This document shows, piece by piece, positions 34,672-43,956 of a stretch of 64,000 bases of DNA. The first letter of the stretch is position 1; the number at the start of each line of letters is the position of its first letter. The stretch comes from Ga0077560 sp046330435 (GTDB taxonomy: Bacteria > Actinomycetota > Thermoleophilia > Miltoncostaeales > Miltoncostaeaceae): NCBI GenBank assembly GCA_046330435.1, contig JAXLST010000023.1, forward strand, positions 13,274 to 77,273. The letters are read 5' to 3'. The notes below the pieces were generated by a model, which saw only the letters and a program-made list of their open reading frames with translations, searched no databases and was not told the DNA's origin. The translations under genes were made by a program, and so were the position numbers.

Positions 34672-35846
34672 GCCGGGACGGCCTCGAAGGTCTTCTTCGC
34701 GAGATCCCGCCAGGCGTCGACGCGGTCGTCCACGCCCAGCTTCTGCAGGTAGGCGCGGTCGAGCAGGGCCTCGTCGGTGAGGAGGGCCTCGGCCACGTGC
34801 AGGCACCCGGCCAGGCCGAACGCCTCGTCGCTGAGGCGGCCCGGGGTGTGCTGGTCGGCGACGGCCTCCACGACCGCCATCGGCAGGCCCCACAGCCCCA
34901 GCAGGTACGCGCCGATCTCGGCGTGCGTCTGCCGCTGGAACTCCCGCTCGATCTCGTGCAGCGGACGGCCGGTCTCCCGCGCCTGGGCGATCATCGGGGC
35001 GAGCACCTCCGGCAGGCGGGAGGCGAGCACCAGCAGGCCCACGTTCACCAGCAGGCCGGCCAGGTAGCCGTCGTCGCGCAGCTCGGGGTCGACCTCGCCG
35101 GCGATCGCGGCGGTGAGCTCGGCGGCGCGTAGGGCGCCCTTCTGCAGCTCCTCGGGGTCCACGCCCGTGGCCTTCGCGATGTCCGGGACGTTGTGGAACA
35201 CCTCCACGCCCAGCACCACGTCGCGCACGGTGCGGCCGCCCAGGTAGTTCACGGCCTTGCCGACGTTGGTGACCTTGGTCGCCATGCCGAAGAACGCGCT
35301 GTTGACGATCTGCACGACCTTGGCGGCGAGGGCCGGGTCCTGGCCGATGAGCTCGCCGACGTCGCCGATGCTGTGCTCCGGGTCGTCCAGCAGGTCCCGC
35401 ACCTTCATGAACAGCTCCGGCAGGGACGGCAGCCGGCCCATGCGGCCCACCAGCTGGCGCAGCGCGTCGTCCTGCAGCAGCGACTGCAGCCGGTGGGCGC
35501 GCGACACCACCTTGTGGATGGTGTCGGCGTCCGACGGCTTGGCGAGGAACTGGTGCGCCAGGTGCACCAGGCGGCGCGCGACGTCCTCGTCGGTCTGGCC
35601 GCTCAGCACGATGCGGGCGGTCTCCGGCCACCGGGCGCGCACGCGCTCCAGCAGCTGCTCGCCGCTCATGCCGGGCATGCGCATGTCGGCGACCACCACG
35701 TCGAAGTGCTGCTCCTCGAGGCGGGCGAGGGCCTCCTCGCCGCCCACGGCGAAGGTCATGCGCCATTCCTTGCGGTGCTTGCGCAGGGCGTTCGCGAGCC
35801 CCTCCAGCACCATGGGCTCGTCGTCGACGAACAGGATCCCGATCAT
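34668..35846 (-). CDS. response regulator with HDOD output
   Basis: The 392-residue protein has a receiver (IGILFVDDEPMVLEGL; Asp in VVADMRMPGMSG; FLAKPSD) and a C-terminal HDOD domain beginning LPSLPELFMKVRDLLDDPEHS and containing VVQIVNSAFFGMATKV and AVNYLGGRTVRDVVLG. HDOD domains are non-catalytic relatives of HD that act in signalling. It overlaps the kinase gene by 4 bp (ATGA) and shares receiver features with the regulators at 33538 and 38130. Confidence 0.88.
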   Translation of the reverse strand: MIGILFVDDEPMVLEGLANALRKHRKEWRMTFAVGGEEALARLEEQHFDVVVADMRMPGMSGEQLLERVRARWPETARIVLSGQTDEDVARRLVHLAHQFLAKPSDADTIHKVVSRAHRLQSLLQDDALRQLVGRMGRLPSLPELFMKVRDLLDDPEHSIGDVGELIGQDPALAAKVVQIVNSAFFGMATKVTNVGKAVNYLGGRTVRDVVLGVEVFHNVPDIAKATGVDPEELQKGALRAAELTAAIAGEVDPELRDDGYLAGLLVNVGLLVLASRLPEVLAPMIAQARETGRPLHEIEREFQRQTHAEIGAYLLGLWGLPMAVVEAVADQHTPGRLSDEAFGLAGCLHVAEALLTDEALLDRAYLQKLGVDDRVDAWRDLAKKTFEAVPA

Positions 35847-38087
35847 GCGGGCAGCTCCAGTGGCTCGCCGGTGCCGTCGACCGGCAGCCGGAGGTGGAAG
35901 GTGGTGCCCTCGCCGAGCTCGGTCTCGAAGCTCAGGGACCCGCCGTGCGCCTCGCACACGCGGGCGGCGATCGCCAGGCCCTGGCCGGTGCCCTTGCCCA
36001 CCTCCTTGGTGGTGAAGAAGGGCTCGAAGATCCGCTCCCGGACGTCCTCGGGGATGCCGCCGCCCGTGTCGGCCACCGAGATGGTGACCCACTGGGCGTC
36101 GTCGGACAGCTTGGTGGACACGGTGATGGCACCCCGCTCGATGTCCCCGGCCGAGATGCGGTCGGCGATGGCGTGCGACGCGTTGACCATCAGGTTCAGG
36201 ACGACCTGGTTCACGTCGCCCAGGTGGCACACCACGGGCGGCAGGTCGGCGAGCTCGAACGACACGTCGGCGACGTACTTCAGCTCGTTGCGGGCGACGG
36301 TGGCGGTGCTCTGGATCGCGCGGTTGAGGTCCGCGGGAGCCTGCGAGTCGCGGCGCGGGTGCGCGAACTCCTTCATGGCGCGCACGATCTCGGCCACGCG
36401 GCCGGCGCCGTCCAGGGTCCGCTCGATGGCCTTCGGCACCTGCTCCAGCAGGTACTCGAGGTCGGCCTCGTCGTCGGCCTCCTCCAGCTTCTCGGCGAGC
36501 GCCTCGGCGGTGCCGGTGGCGGCCGTCTCGGCCAGCGCCCGGTACTGCTCCAGCAGGCCGCGCATGTCGTCGAAGGCGTCGCGCAGGAACTCCACGCTGT
36601 CGCCCACGAACTGGATCGGCGTGTTGATCTCGTGGGCGATGCCGGCGGCCAGCTGGCCCACGGCCTCGAGCTTCTGGGCGTGCCGCAGCTCGCCCTCCAT
36701 CTCGTCGCGCTCGGCGCGCGCCAGGAGGGTGGTGAGGATGCCGCCCGCGGTCTCGCAGAACGCCCGCAGGTGGCCGCGGTTCCGGACGTTGGTGACGCGC
36801 ATGCCGTCGGTCATGCCGATGACGCCCCACACGGCGCCCTCCACCAGGATGGGCATCGCGGAGAAGCAGCCGGCGGGGCCGCACAGCGGCGAGTCGTCGG
36901 CGTCGAACCGGCCGTCGGCCGGCACGCCGTTCGCGATCGCGGCGCCCAGGGCGGTGCCGAGCTCCGCGGGCGTGACCTCGCGGCCGGTCGCCAGCGGCGC
37001 GCCGGCGGGCGTCCAGAAGCCGGCGACCTCGGTGCCCTCGGTCCCCGTGCGCAGCACCCAGGCGTTGGCGGCGCCCACGAGGCGTCCCCAGCTCGGTGCA
37101 CAGCAGGGTCCAGACCTCCTCGCGGATGCGCCGTCGGCCCGCGCGCGGTCACGCCGCGCAGCGCGGCTGCTCGGCGGCGACCGAGCTCAGCTCGTCGCGG
37201 GCCCGCTGCCGCAGCGTCACGTCGCGGGTGGAGGCGTGGATCTCGACGCCGTCGCCGGACAGCTCGTCGCCCACGCGGCGGGCGGAGGTCTCCACCCACA
37301 CCTCGGCGTCCTCACGCGGCAGGCGGGAGATCACCGACTGGGCCGCCGTGAGGTCGGCGGCGGCGTCCAGGCCCAGCACCTCGTGGAGCCGCTTGCCCAC
37401 CAGGTCGCCGGGGCTCGCGTGCAGGACGGTGAGCGCGGCGGGGGAGATGTACTCGATCACCCCGTCCGCGTCGCAGCGGGTGATGACGTCGCTGGAGTTC
37501 TCGGCCATGAGCCGGAACGCGCGCTGGGCCTCCGCCGTCTTGCGCGCCTCCTGCAGGCCGTCGTCGGTGCGCTGGAACAGGCGGGCGTTGGCGAGCGCCA
37601 GGGACGCGAGTGCGCCCAGGGTCCGCACCGCGCCGCCCTCGGCCTCCGTGAACGCGTGGCGCTCACGGAAGCTGCAGAAGATCCCGCCCAGGAACTCCGC
37701 GCCGTCGGCGCGCTCCAGCCGGACGCCGCCGAACGAGGTCACCCCGATACGGTCGGCGAACTCGTCGCCCAGGGTCCCGCGCACGTCCTCGACCAGCAGC
37801 ACCGGGTCGCGCTGCGCCCCGAGCGCCGTCCACACCGGCATCTCCTCCATCGGGCGCCCGATGGAGCGCTCGATGAACGCCTTCACGCGCGGGTCGTCCT
37901 CGGTGGTGTGCACCTCGGTGATGCGGCCGTGCTCGTCGGTGACGTACGTGGTGGCGCGGTCCGCGCCAAGCGCCCCGATCGCGGCGCGGGTGATCGCGGC
38001 GATCGTGGTGGCGGGGTCCAGCGACGCGTAGATCTCGGCGGCGACGTCCCCGAGGGACAGGGTCGCGCGTCGCGATGATTCGAGCAC
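35843..38087 (-). CDS. GAF-PAS-GAF sensor histidine kinase, frameshifted in the middle
   Basis: From GTG 38087 (AAGGAG 8 nt upstream) a first frame encodes a GAF domain (about residues 10-190) and a PAS domain ending RDVTLRQRARDEL, then meets TGA at 37149. Beyond it the same frame reads REEVWTLLCTELG, the start of a GAF domain that continues in the other frame as LVGAANAWVLRTG. Two indels near 37080-37145 would restore one protein. The rest is intact: HisKA with AAGIAHEINTPIQFVG, and a HATPase with NASHAI, DTGGGI and GKGTGQGL. It is probably the sensor for the three receivers in the operon. Confidence 0.8.
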
Positions 38088-38129
38088 CGGTGGGGTCTCC
38101 TTGTGGTCCGTCGTCGGGTCCCGGCCCCC

Positions 38130-39200
38130 CTAGAGGGAGGTGATGGCCTCGACGACTCGGGGGTCGAAGTGGGAGCCGGCGACGCGGCGGCACTCGTCCA
38201 TCGCGTCCTCCCACGTCCGCGGTTCGCAGTACGGGCGGCGGCTGGTCATCACGTCGACCGAATCGGCGACGCAGAGGATCCGGGCGGCCTCGGGGATGTC
38301 CTCGCCGGCGATCCGGTCCGGGTAGCCGCTGCCGTCGAACTTCTCGTGGTGGTGGCGCACCCACGACACCTGCTCTGGCGTGAGGATCTCGCTCACGATC
38401 TCCGCGCCCAGCGCGGCGTGCAGCTTCACCGCCTCGAACTCGTCGTCGGTGAGGCGCCCGGGCTTCAGCAGCACGGCGTCGGGGACGCCGATCTTGCCGA
38501 CGTCGTGCACCAGCCCGGCGTCCCGGATGAGGTCCACGCGGTCCGGCGGCCACCCCATCGCCTCGGCGATCCGCGTCGCCAGGTGCGCGACCCGCTCGCT
38601 GTGCATGCGGGTGGACGGGTCCTTCGCGTCGATCGCGCGGGCCAGCGCGCGGATGCTGGAGGTGAGGCTCTCCTGCAGCCGCCGGTGCGCGGACACCTGC
38701 AGGTCGTGCTGGTGCACCGCGGCGTCCACGGCCGCGATGAGGATGTCGCTGGGGCAGGGCTTGGTGAGGAACCGGAAGATCTGGCCCTCGTTCACCGCCG
38801 CGACGGCGTCCTCCAGGTCGTTCGAGCCGGTGAGCAGCAGCCGCACGGCGTCGGCGGCGACGGTGCGCGCCTCGCCCAGGAACTGGGCGCCGGTCATCCC
38901 CGGCATGTTCATGTCGCTCACGATCACCGCGAACCCCGAGTCCTCGGCGAGGACCTCCAGGCCGGCGCGGCCGCCCACGGCGGTCGTCACCTGGAAGCGC
39001 CGGCCCAGCAGGGCCGCCAGGCCCTCCAGCACCGATGCCTCGTCGTCCACCATCAGGATCCGGGGGAGCTCGCTGCGCTTCCGGCGCCGCGCCTCCCGGT
39101 CGGTCGAAGCCGTGACCATTCCCACGTCTGAACGCCCCCGCGTCTGGGTCTCCGGTTCAGCGTCGGCCGCGAGCGCCCCCGAGTTGACGGATGAACTCAT
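38130..39200 (-). CDS. response regulator with HD-GYP output (RpfG-like)
   Basis: The 356-residue protein has a receiver (PRILMVDDEASVLEGL; Asp in VIVSDMNMPGMTG; FRFLTKPC) and an intact HD-GYP phosphodiesterase domain with GLVHDVGKIGVPD, LKPGRLTDDEF and HHHEKFDGSGYPDRI. It should degrade c-di-GMP when activated. It is the first gene of the operon; a 42-bp gap separates it from the kinase. ATG 39200 has no clear Shine-Dalgarno; an in-frame ATG at 39119, closer to the receiver, is possible. Confidence 0.9.
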   Translation of the reverse strand: MSSSVNSGALAADAEPETQTRGRSDVGMVTASTDREARRRKRSELPRILMVDDEASVLEGLAALLGRRFQVTTAVGGRAGLEVLAEDSGFAVIVSDMNMPGMTGAQFLGEARTVAADAVRLLLTGSNDLEDAVAAVNEGQIFRFLTKPCPSDILIAAVDAAVHQHDLQVSAHRRLQESLTSSIRALARAIDAKDPSTRMHSERVAHLATRIAEAMGWPPDRVDLIRDAGLVHDVGKIGVPDAVLLKPGRLTDDEFEAVKLHAALGAEIVSEILTPEQVSWVRHHHEKFDGSGYPDRIAGEDIPEAARILCVADSVDVMTSRRPYCEPRTWEDAMDECRRVAGSHFDPRVVEAITSL

Positions 39201-39291
39201 TTATTCGCGGCGCCGGTCGCGGGTCGTCCGCAACCCGGGGTGTGGGGACACCCGATGGCCCGCGGGCCGGGGCGGGGGATCGTGTGCGGTG

Positions 39292-39897
39292 ATGCAGACC
39301 CGCACCGCGATCGTCATCCGGAGGTCGGCGATCCTCACCGCGGCCATCACGGCCACGGTGGGGGTGCACGTCATCTCCGCGGGTCACGTCGCCGTGCTGC
39401 CGGCGGCCCCGTTCGGGTGGCTCAGCATCGTCGCGGCCCTCATGCCGCTCATGACGATCGCCGCGCCGCGCACGTTCACGGCGCGTCCGCCGCTGGTGCT
39501 GCTGGGGATCATGCTCCTGGCGCAGGCCGTCGCCCACCTGGCGATGTCCGCCGCGCCGTGGGCGTTCGGGCTGGTCGAGTACCACGACCCCGCGCCCGCG
39601 ACCCCGGTCGCCCTGGCGGCGCACCTCGCCGCCGCGGTCCTGCTCGCGCTGCTGCTCGCCAAGGGCGAGCGCCTCCTGGCCGCCGCCGTCGCGGTGGCGC
39701 AGGCCCTCATCCTCACCATCCTCCCGGCCCGGCGCCGGCGTCCGCGGCCCACCTTCAGGGTCCCGTTCAACCCGCTGGTGCTCGTCACGCAGGCGGCCGG
39801 CCGGCCGCGCAGCTCCCGGGGCCCGCCCCGGCCGTCACCGGGCACGCCCGGGCCGGCCGCGACGATTGGTCCCGTTCTGGTCCCGGCCCGGGTGTGA
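39292..39897 (+). CDS. hypothetical multi-spanning membrane protein
   Basis: A 201-residue protein with about four or five hydrophobic helices in residues 10-150 and a basic, Pro/Arg-rich C-terminal tail. No family was recognised. His residues in the first helices (GVHVISAGHVAVL, QAVAHLAM) could bind metal or heme, but this is weak. It is divergent from the HD-GYP regulator operon. Confidence 0.65.
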   Translation: MQTRTAIVIRRSAILTAAITATVGVHVISAGHVAVLPAAPFGWLSIVAALMPLMTIAAPRTFTARPPLVLLGIMLLAQAVAHLAMSAAPWAFGLVEYHDPAPATPVALAAHLAAAVLLALLLAKGERLLAAAVAVAQALILTILPARRRRPRPTFRVPFNPLVLVTQAAGRPRSSRGPPRPSPGTPGPAATIGPVLVPARV

Positions 39898-39982
39898 CAC
39901 CCCGGTCACCGCACGCCGGTTCTCGCATCCGGCGGACGGGGGTACGCTTGCGGGGTCAACGACCTCAGATGGAGGGGCCCCT

Positions 39983-40399
39983 GTGAGCATGGACTTCAAC
40001 GAGTGGAACAAGGGCATCATGGCCGAGTTCCGCGCGAACGGCGGCAAGGTGGGCGGGCAGTTCGAGGGCGCCCCCATGGTCATCATCCACACCACGGGTG
40101 CGAAGACCGGCGCCAAGCGGCAGAACCCGCTCATGTACCTGGAGGACGGCGGTGACGTGGTCATCTTCGCCTCCAAGGCCGGCATGGCCACGAACCCCGA
40201 CTGGTACCACAACCTCGTGAAGAACCCCGAGGTGGGCGTGGAGCTCGGCAACGAGACCTACACCGCCAAGGCCGTGGTGGAGACGGGCGCGGAGCGCGAC
40301 CGCCTGTACGCCGAGATGGCCGGCCGGTTCGAGAACTTCGCCGAGTACGAGAAGGCCACCACCCGCACGATCCCCGTGGTGCGCCTCAAGCGCCAGTAG
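39983..40399 (+). CDS. deazaflavin (F420)-dependent nitroreductase family protein
   Basis: A 138-residue split beta-barrel protein of the Ddn/FGD-like family: NEWNKGIMAEFRANGGKVGG, then MVIIHTTGAKTGAKRQNPLMY, then NPDWYHNLVKNPEVGVE. Members bind F420 and reduce quinones or nitro compounds. GGAGG lies 7 nt upstream of GTG 39983; ATG 39989 is also in frame. TACGCT upstream (about 39946) may be the -10. A strong hairpin follows. Confidence 0.88.
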   Translation: MSMDFNEWNKGIMAEFRANGGKVGGQFEGAPMVIIHTTGAKTGAKRQNPLMYLEDGGDVVIFASKAGMATNPDWYHNLVKNPEVGVELGNETYTAKAVVETGAERDRLYAEMAGRFENFAEYEKATTRTIPVVRLKRQ

Positions 40400-40405
40400 T
40401 CCCTC

Positions 40406-40440
40406 CGGTGCGCTCCCGGGACCGGCCCGGGAGCGCACCG
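40406..40440 (+). terminator. hairpin terminator after the F420 protein
   Basis: 15-bp perfect arms (CGGTGCGCTCCCGGG and its complement) with a 5-nt loop ACCGG, starting 6 nt after the stop codon; no U-tract. Confidence 0.65.
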
Positions 40441-40585
40441 CGCGCATGCCGCGCACGGGTGGGCGCCCGGCCAAGCGCCGGCCAAGGAGCGGGTGCATCG
40501 GTTGCGCCGTCCGCGGCGCCGATGAGAACGTCGGCGCCCGGCGGTCCAAGCACACGTCCTCAGCCCACTCGACCGAAGGAGCGAC

Positions 40586-42769
40586 GTGCGCGCCTTCACG
40601 CGGTTCATCCTGCGCCACCGGCTTCCGGTGGCGCTCCTGTGGCTGGTGGTGGCGGTCGCGGCGTTCGCCGCCACGGCCCCCGCCAGCGACTCGCTCTCCA
40701 GTGAGTTCAGTCTGCCCGGCCGCGAGAGCAGCCGTGCGGGCGACGTCCTCGCATCCCGCTTCCCGTCCGGCGGTCCGCAGGTCAACGGCCCGCTGGTGAC
40801 GGTGGTGCGGCTGCCCGAGGGCACCACCGTCGACAGCCCCGGCGTGAAGGCCGAGCTCGCGGCGGCCTTCGGGCGCGTGGCGGACGCCGTCCCGCGGTCC
40901 CGGTCGGAGGACTGGACCACCACCGGCGACGACGTCTTCGTCTCGGACGACCGGCGCACCGCCTACGGGGTGGTCTGGTACCCGCCGGGGCCCGTCGCGT
41001 TCGAGCCCGCCAAGGAGGCCCTCGCGCAGGCGCGGGTCGCCACCCGGGGCCTGGAGGTCGCCGGGGCGCCGGTGCGGATCACCGGCATCGACGCCCTCTC
41101 CTCGGGCGAGGAGGGATCCTCCGGCGGGCCGTCGGTGCTGGCGGAGGTGCTGCTGGGCGGGTTGTTCGCCCTGTTCGTGCTGGCCTTCGTGTTCGGGTCG
41201 CTCACCGCGCTGGTGCCGCTGTTCATCGCGGCGATCGCCATCCCCACGACCTACCTGGCCCTGTGGCCCATCGCCTCGATCACCGACGTGTCGGTGGTCG
41301 TGCAGTTCCTGGTCGCCCTCATCGGCCTGGGCGTGGCCGTCGACTACTCGCTGCTGGTGGTCATGCGCTGGCGCGAGGAGCGCGTCGCCGGCGGACGGTC
41401 GAACCGCGAGGCCGTCGTGGCGGCGATGGACCACGCGGGCACGGCGGTGATCCTGTCCGGCGCCGCGGTGGCCGTGGGCCTGCTGGCCATGGTGGTGCTG
41501 CCCGTGCCGTTCCTGCGCAGCATCGGGTACGGCGGCATGCTCATCCCGCTGGTGAGCGTCCTGGTGACGATCACCCTGCTGCCGGTGGTGCTGGACACCA
41601 TCGGGCCGCGCATGGACCGCATCGGGTTCCGGCGCCGCACCGAGTCCGACCAGAACGGCTGGGTGCCGTGGGGCCGCTTCGTGGTGCGCCACCGCTGGTG
41701 GGTGGGCGCCGCGGCCGCCGTGATCCTGCTGGTGCTCATCTCCCCGATGGCGAGCTTCAACACCGGCAGCCCGCGGGCGGACGCCCTGGCCTCCGGCGGC
41801 CCAGCCCGCCAGGCCCTCGACGACCTCACGGCCGGCGGCATCGGCGCCGGCGTGCTCGCGCCGTACGAGGTGGTGGTGCGCGGCGGCGACCCGGACCGCA
41901 TCGCCGCGGCGCTCGGGGCGGTGGAGGGCGTGCGCGGGGCGGTCGCCCCCGCCGGGCCGGACTGGCGCGACGGCGACCTCGCCGTCGTCAACGTCTTCGC
42001 CCCGGAGGAGAACGACTTCGCGACGGTCCGGCGGGTGCGCGACGCCGCGCACGCCCAGGACGGCGAGGTGCTGGTGGGCGGCCCCATTCCGGGCGCCGTC
42101 GACTTCAACGACGCCGTCTACGGCAACTTCGGCTGGGTCCTGCTGGTCATCCTGGTCGTCACGTTCCTGCTGCTGGCCCGCGTCTTCCGGTCGCTGCTGC
42201 TCCCGCTCAAGGCCGTGCTGTTCAACGTCCTGTCGGTGGGCGCGGTGTGGGGCTTCCTGGTGTGGTTCTGGCAGGAGGGCAACGGGTCGGACGCGGTGTT
42301 CGGCATCGCCCCCACCGGGGCGCTCACCGTCTGGATCCCGCTGATGGTGTTCGCGTTCCTGTACGGCCTCTCGATGGACTACGAGGTGTTCATCCTCAGC
42401 CGCATGCGCGAGGAGTACGACCGCGTGCCGTCCACCGACCGCGCCGTGATCCTGGGGATCGCGCGCACCGGCCGGCTGGTCACCGCGGGCTCGCTCATCC
42501 TGTTCGGGTCGTTCGCGGCGCTCGCCTCCGGGCCGGAGACCGACGTGAAGGTCTTCGCGACCGGGCTGGCGGTCGGGATCATCCTGGACGCCATCGTCGT
42601 GCGCGGCATGCTGCTGCCGGCGTTCGTGAACCTGCTGGGCCGGTGGAACTGGTGGCTGCCGCCGTGGGCGGCCCGCATCCTGCGGGTGGAGCCGTGCGAC
42701 CCGCCGCGCGAGGAGCGCCGTCCCGACGTGGGGCTCGACGCGCCGCGGCCGGCCCCCGCCGAGGCGTGA
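40586..42769 (+). CDS. MMPL family RND transporter
   Basis: The 727-residue protein has two repeated MMPL halves, each with an extracytoplasmic loop and a bundle of about six helices. The proton-relay Asp-Tyr pairs of MmpL3-type proteins are present in both halves: GVAVDYSLLVVMRWREER and YGLSMDYEVFILSRMREEY. Substrates are usually lipids or hydrophobic compounds. GAAGGAGCGAC precedes GTG 40586. It is monocistronic, flanked by hairpins. Confidence 0.9.
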   Translation: MRAFTRFILRHRLPVALLWLVVAVAAFAATAPASDSLSSEFSLPGRESSRAGDVLASRFPSGGPQVNGPLVTVVRLPEGTTVDSPGVKAELAAAFGRVADAVPRSRSEDWTTTGDDVFVSDDRRTAYGVVWYPPGPVAFEPAKEALAQARVATRGLEVAGAPVRITGIDALSSGEEGSSGGPSVLAEVLLGGLFALFVLAFVFGSLTALVPLFIAAIAIPTTYLALWPIASITDVSVVVQFLVALIGLGVAVDYSLLVVMRWREERVAGGRSNREAVVAAMDHAGTAVILSGAAVAVGLLAMVVLPVPFLRSIGYGGMLIPLVSVLVTITLLPVVLDTIGPRMDRIGFRRRTESDQNGWVPWGRFVVRHRWWVGAAAAVILLVLISPMASFNTGSPRADALASGGPARQALDDLTAGGIGAGVLAPYEVVVRGGDPDRIAAALGAVEGVRGAVAPAGPDWRDGDLAVVNVFAPEENDFATVRRVRDAAHAQDGEVLVGGPIPGAVDFNDAVYGNFGWVLLVILVVTFLLLARVFRSLLLPLKAVLFNVLSVGAVWGFLVWFWQEGNGSDAVFGIAPTGALTVWIPLMVFAFLYGLSMDYEVFILSRMREEYDRVPSTDRAVILGIARTGRLVTAGSLILFGSFAALASGPETDVKVFATGLAVGIILDAIVVRGMLLPAFVNLLGRWNWWLPPWAARILRVEPCDPPREERRPDVGLDAPRPAPAEA

Positions 42770-42776
42770 GCCGGCG

Positions 42777-42806
42777 CCTCCCCCCGGGCGTCAGCCCGGG
42801 GGGAGG
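42777..42806. terminator. bidirectional hairpin containing a stop codon in its loop
   Basis: 13-bp perfect arms (CCTCCCCCCGGGC and its complement) enclose GTCA; the minus-strand gene's TGA lies in and at the edge of the loop (42791-42793). It serves the MMPL gene on + and encodes the last residues of the - gene. Confidence 0.6.
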
Positions 42807-43339
42807 CCCAGCAGCACCTCGTCGGTCACCGCGAACGCGCAGGAGAACGGCGGGGACACCACCTCGTACCCCCAGTGGACCGCGTCGGGAAGGCGGTCCC
42901 GCACGCTCCGCACCCGCACGGTGGCGCGCACCCGCCACGTCGCGCCCTCGCCGATGGTGAGTCCCACGCGCTCGCTGGCCACCGCGGCGCCCGCGTTCAC
43001 CGTGCCCCGGCCGGTGGGCCCGGTGGTGACCCGGCCGCGCGGCCCGCGCCACCCGCCCACCACCCGGCGCTCCACCCGCACGTCGATGCGCTGGCGGATG
43101 CGGTGCGGCTCCGCGGCGAGGGCGGGGCGGGCCGGCATGCGGTCCACCCACGCGCGCGCCGCGCCGGTGACCTCGACCACCCGGAACCCGGACGGCGTGG
43201 TCACCACCCGGCACGCGTGCGCCAGCTCGTGGCGCACGGCCCCGTCGGGCGGCGGCGGAGGGGCGTCGAACATCCCGGCCCCGGCCGCCGCCAGCCCGGC
43301 CACCGCCGTGCCGGCGACCGCCCGTCGCGTCCAACCCAC
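42791..43339 (-). CDS. secreted hypothetical protein
   Basis: A 182-residue protein with a signal peptide (MGWTRRAVAGTAVAGLAAAG), then a domain rich in beta strands (RIRQRIDVRVERRVVGGW, ATWRVRATVRVRSVRDRLP). No family was recognised. A pair of cysteines (AHACRVV, FSCAFAV) may form a disulfide. GGAGGAACGGC precedes GTG 43339 at ideal spacing. Confidence 0.7.
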   Translation of the reverse strand: MGWTRRAVAGTAVAGLAAAGAGMFDAPPPPPDGAVRHELAHACRVVTTPSGFRVVEVTGAARAWVDRMPARPALAAEPHRIRQRIDVRVERRVVGGWRGPRGRVTTGPTGRGTVNAGAAVASERVGLTIGEGATWRVRATVRVRSVRDRLPDAVHWGYEVVSPPFSCAFAVTDEVLLGLPPG

Positions 43340-43368
43340 GCCGTTCCTCCCGCTTCCGCACCCATAAC

Positions 43369-43387
43369 GGCGGTGAGTCTCACCGCC
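43369..43387 (-). terminator. short hairpin downstream of the gene ending at 43449
   Basis: 8-bp arms GGCGGTGA/TCACCGCC with a 3-nt loop lie 62 nt after the minus-strand stop codon. Confidence 0.4.
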
Positions 43388-43448
43388 GGGCGGGCCGTGG
43401 CGACACGTCGGAATGGACGGGCGGGCCCGTCCGGACGGGGCGTGCGCG

Positions 43449-43847
43449 TCACCCCCGGACGGACCGGAGCTGCAGCGCGCCGATCACCACCACGAACGCG
43501 GTCTGGAGGATCCCCACGGCGACGCCCGCCGCCGTGAGGTCCAGGACGCCGGCCACGAGCACGGCCGCCGACACGACGCCCCAGGCCAGGTTGCCGATCG
43601 CGACCACCGCCACGGCCGGGCGCGGTGCGCCGGCCCGGGTGAGCAGCACCAGCGCGGCGGTGTACACCAGGAAGGCCGCGCCGAGGACGGCGAGGCCCCA
43701 CGCCGGCATGCCGAGCGCCCCGTCCAGGACCGGGGCGGCGGCGAGCAGGACGGCCCCCGAGGCGCCGGACGGCACGGCGTCGGCGATCAGCAGCCGGCGG
43801 GGTGACGGCGCCGGCGCACGATGGGGAAGGGCGGTCGCTCCGGTCAT
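43449..43847 (-). CDS. hypothetical four-helix membrane protein
   Basis: A 132-residue protein with about four hydrophobic helices; conserved-looking segments include LLIADAVPSGASGAVLLAAA and AIGNLAWGV. It resembles small actinobacterial integral membrane proteins next to XRE/MmyB regulators, and it is divergent from such a regulator here, which may control it. GAGGAGGCCTGAG precedes ATG 43847. Confidence 0.7.
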   Translation of the reverse strand: MTGATALPHRAPAPSPRRLLIADAVPSGASGAVLLAAAPVLDGALGMPAWGLAVLGAAFLVYTAALVLLTRAGAPRPAVAVVAIGNLAWGVVSAAVLVAGVLDLTAAGVAVGILQTAFVVVIGALQLRSVRG

Positions 43848-43944
43848 CTCAGGCCTCCTCGGCTCGGGTTCCCCTCCAGACTGGAAGCGCCCGGGAGGCG
43901 CCGCAATGACCCGTGAGGTAATGGCCCCGGTTCCCCGGTGCGGC

Positions 43945-43950
43945 TACCGT
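43945..43950 (+). promoter_or_regulatory. -10-like TACCGT before the XRE gene
   Basis: TACCGT is 6 nt upstream of ATG 43957 and no Shine-Dalgarno is visible, consistent with leaderless transcription. Confidence 0.4.
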
Positions 43951-43956
43951 CGGCGC

